A DNA stretch of 44,848 nt from Alphaproteobacteria bacterium (GTDB lineage: Bacteria; Pseudomonadota; Alphaproteobacteria; Rhodospirillales; Magnetospirillaceae). The notes under the pieces were generated by a model. The model was not told where the DNA came from. It made no database searches and worked only from the letters and a program-made list of their open reading frames with translations. A program made the translations under genes and the position numbers. Each line of letters starts with the position of its first letter. The first letter of the stretch is position 1. The stretch spans positions 1 to 44,848 of the forward strand of contig JAJPHO010000050.1 of NCBI GenBank assembly GCA_021325215.1, written 5' to 3'. Below are positions 43,080 through 44,848 of the stretch, piece after piece.

Positions 43080-43991
43080 TCAATCGACGAGATCGAGTAT
43101 CCAGGTCTGCCCGACCAGATTCTTGCCGAACGAGCGATGCGCCTCGACCTTGATCATGCGGAAGCCGGCGGCCTGATAGATGCGCCGCGCCGAGATCAGG
43201 ATGTCGTTGGTCCACAGGGTCAGCTGGCGGTATCCCAGCTTCTGAGCCCGGTCGATGCAGGCATGGACCAGCCGGGTTCCGACCCCGAGGCCGCGCGCCT
43301 CCGGCTCGACATGCAGCAGGCGCAGCCGGGCGATCTGCGGGTCTTCGCTTTTCATCAGGAAGATCGATCCGACCGGGCTGCCCTCGAGGTCGGCGATCCA
43401 GCCATCCTCGCGCGCCGGGTCGAAGCCGCTGGCATAGCGGCCGAGGATTTCGGCCAGCAGCCCCTCGAAACTCATGTCCCAGCCGTAATCGCGATGATAC
43501 AGCAGCGACTGGCGATGGATAACCCAGCCCAGATCGCCCGGTCCCGGCGGGCGCAGGCGCAGCTGCGCCGCGCGCCCCTTGCGGGGGTCGAGCAGGCGGC
43601 GTACCTGGCGCATCGATTTGATCAGGGCGGCCTGGGAATCCGGATTGAGCGGGGCCAGCAGATGCTCCATGCGCATGCGGCTGCCCTGGTCGGCGGCGGC
43701 GAAGGCGGCGCGGCCGGCCTCGGTGAGGGCGAGGGGGCTCTGGCGTCCCGGCACCTTGGCGGCGATCAGGCCGCGGGCGCGGAAGCGGGCGGCGATGCGC
43801 GACAGATGCGCCTTGTCCATGCCCAGCTTGCGGCACAGCTCGGCGGCCGGGCGGTCGCCCCCGGTCGCCAGCTCGTAGACCACGCGGGCCTCGGCCAGGG
43901 AGAAGTCGGTATTGGGCAGGTGTTCGTCGAGCAGTCCGATCCGCCCGGTATAGAAGCGGTTGAAGCTGCGGATTTCCGCCACGGCGTCCAT
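43080..43991 (-). CDS. MarR-type regulator fused to GNAT acetyltransferase
   Basis: This 303-residue protein has an N-terminal MarR winged helix (SLAEARVVYELATGGDRPAA, with KLGMDKAHLSRIAARF as recognition helix). A C-terminal GNAT domain follows, with the acetyl-CoA loop VEPEARGLGVGTRLV and final ARRIYQAAGFRMIK. This fusion is a recognised proteobacterial family; both halves look complete. It probably represses its own operon through the palindrome at 44010-44030, and the GNAT part may modify a small-molecule effector (inference). DUF445 follows 32 bp downstream. Confidence 0.93.
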   Translation of the reverse strand: MDAVAEIRSFNRFYTGRIGLLDEHLPNTDFSLAEARVVYELATGGDRPAAELCRKLGMDKAHLSRIAARFRARGLIAAKVPGRQSPLALTEAGRAAFAAADQGSRMRMEHLLAPLNPDSQAALIKSMRQVRRLLDPRKGRAAQLRLRPPGPGDLGWVIHRQSLLYHRDYGWDMSFEGLLAEILGRYASGFDPAREDGWIADLEGSPVGSIFLMKSEDPQIARLRLLHVEPEARGLGVGTRLVHACIDRAQKLGYRQLTLWTNDILISARRIYQAAGFRMIKVEAHRSFGKNLVGQTWILDLVD

Positions 43992-44009
43992 GGTTGCCCC
44001 GCGAAAAGG

Positions 44010-44030
44010 AAAGTTGACTGAGACAACTTT
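44010..44030. promoter_or_regulatory. MarR-like operator
   Basis: AAAGTTG (44010-44016) and CAACTTT (44024-44030) form a perfect 7-bp inverted repeat with a 7-bp spacer. It lies 19 bp upstream of the MarR-GNAT ATG, in the divergent gap shared with galU. Spacing and AT-rich ends fit a MarR dimer site. Confidence 0.6.
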
Positions 44031-44137
44031 AAACGATCAGCCACAGCTTTGTCATCCCCTGGGCTAGTTGCGCGACGGTTTGCGGCATGGCACAACACCT
44101 GCTAACGCGAACTTCGAAAACAGAGGAAACAGCCCTT

Positions 44138-44848
44138 ATGTCCCGTCGTGTCCGCAAATGCGTATTTCCTGTCGGCGGCCTCGGAACCCGGTTCCTTCCC
44201 GCGACCAAGGCGATGCCCAAGGAAATGCTGCCGGTGGTCGATAAGCCTCTGATCCAGTATGCCGTCGAAGAAGCCGCCGCCGCCGGCATCGAGCATTTCA
44301 TCTTCGTCACGGGCCGCGGCAAAACCGCCCTGGAAGACCATTTCGACCATGCCCCCGACCTCGAGCGCACCCTGCGCGAGCGCAACAAGACCGCCGAGAT
44401 CGAGGCGGTGACCTCGTGGATGCCGAAATCGGGCCAGGTTTCCTATACCCGCCAGCAGGAGCCGCTGGGTCTCGGCCACGCCGTGTGGTGCGCCCGCGAC
44501 CTGGTCGATAATGAGCCCTTCGCCGTCATCCTGCCGGACGATCTGGTGCTGGCCCCGGTGCCCTGCCTCAAGCAGCTGGTCGACGCCCATACCGAAGTCG
44601 GCGGCCATGTCGTCGCCGTGACCGATGTGCCGCGCGAACACACCAAGCGCTACGGCATCCTCGACGTGAAGAAGGACGATGGCCGCCTGGTGCGCGCCAA
44701 GGGCCTGGTCGAAAAGCCCGAGCCCGACGTCGCGCCCTCGACCCTGTCGATCATCGGCCGCTACATCCTGCATCCGCGCGTGTTCGAGCATCTCGACCGC
44801 AAGGTGAAGGGCGCCGGCAACGAGATCCAGCTGACCGACGCGATCGCC
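44138..44848 (+). CDS. galU: UTP-glucose-1-phosphate uridylyltransferase GalU (3' end beyond window)
   Basis: The 237 codons present are open to the window end, giving a partial protein (full length usually about 290-300). The N-terminus has the nucleotide-binding GGLGTRFLPATKAMPKEMLP and VVDKPLIQYAVEEA, then QQEPLGLGHAVWCA, VILPDDLVLAP, YGILDVK, GLVEKPEP and GRYILHPRVFEHL, all diagnostic of GalU. It makes UDP-glucose for exopolysaccharide, lipopolysaccharide and osmo-glycans. AGAGGAA lies about nine bases before the ATG. It is divergent from the MarR-GNAT operon. Confidence 0.95.
   Translation, partial: MSRRVRKCVFPVGGLGTRFLPATKAMPKEMLPVVDKPLIQYAVEEAAAAGIEHFIFVTGRGKTALEDHFDHAPDLERTLRERNKTAEIEAVTSWMPKSGQVSYTRQQEPLGLGHAVWCARDLVDNEPFAVILPDDLVLAPVPCLKQLVDAHTEVGGHVVAVTDVPREHTKRYGILDVKKDDGRLVRAKGLVEKPEPDVAPSTLSIIGRYILHPRVFEHLDRKVKGAGNEIQLTDAIA

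Overview
This 44.8 kb window is high-GC chromosomal DNA from an alphaproteobacterium. The evidence is a DUF3126 gene, a TonB receptor/flavin halogenase/LacI sugar locus, a MarR-GNAT fusion and a COG3146 protein, all common in that class. A Rhodospirillales-like host is my best guess, but no rRNA or other lineage marker is present. Genes are dense, about 43 protein-coding genes, nearly all intact. I see no prophage, integrase, insertion sequence or CRISPR array.

Layout. 1-2.5 kb: 3' end of tRNA-Val(GAC) with its terminator, DUF3126, a membrane stress pair (slipin and DUF1269 protein) and a small Ala/His-rich protein. 2.5-7.6 kb: leftward oxidative-stress block, exported catalase-peroxidase katG followed by oxyR, with a chemoreceptor upstream. 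7.7-10.4 kb: small lipoprotein, acylphosphatase, GNAT-like protein, orphan OmpR-type regulator and a divergent Crp/Fnr regulator without the iron-sulfur cysteines. 10.6-19.5 kb: carbohydrate-use locus with a GH3 glycosidase, LacI repressor, flavin-dependent halogenase-like protein, TonB-dependent receptor and NagX-like acyltransferase; near-identical palindromes in two of its promoters point to one LacI regulon. 19.6-21.4 kb: adhP-like dehydrogenase and acetoacetyl-CoA reductase. 21.4-26.6 kb: an uncharacterised 644-residue protein with a PhoU/DUF47-like C-terminus, a DDAH-type hydrolase and a penicillin-acylase-family enzyme. 26.9-31.6 kb: MFS transporter, uracil-DNA glycosylase-like protein and 2-oxoglutarate dehydrogenase E1; the MFS operon and sucA carry the same promoter-like element.

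31.7-35.1 kb: GlxA-type regulator, flavin reductase, RutE-type reductase, a second nitroreductase and DUF2237. 35.1-37.6 kb: a tight cassette of APH-fold kinase, KdsB-like cytidylyltransferase and histidine phosphatase. 37.6-40.7 kb: cytochrome b561-YceI fusion, LysE exporter, PadR regulator and a MotA/TolQ-like membrane protein. 40.7-44.0 kb: leftward operon of MarR-GNAT, DUF445 and COG3146 protein under a MarR-like palindrome. 44.1 kb to the end: 5' part of galU.

The most unusual items are the shared promoter element before the MFS gene and sucA; the PadR-linked MotA-like protein with a permease-prefix-like N-terminus; the kinase/KdsB-like/phosphatase cassette; the DUF47-like fusion beside DDAH; and a two-copy dispersed hairpin repeat. 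All assignments rest on reading motifs by eye. No database search or structure prediction was run.
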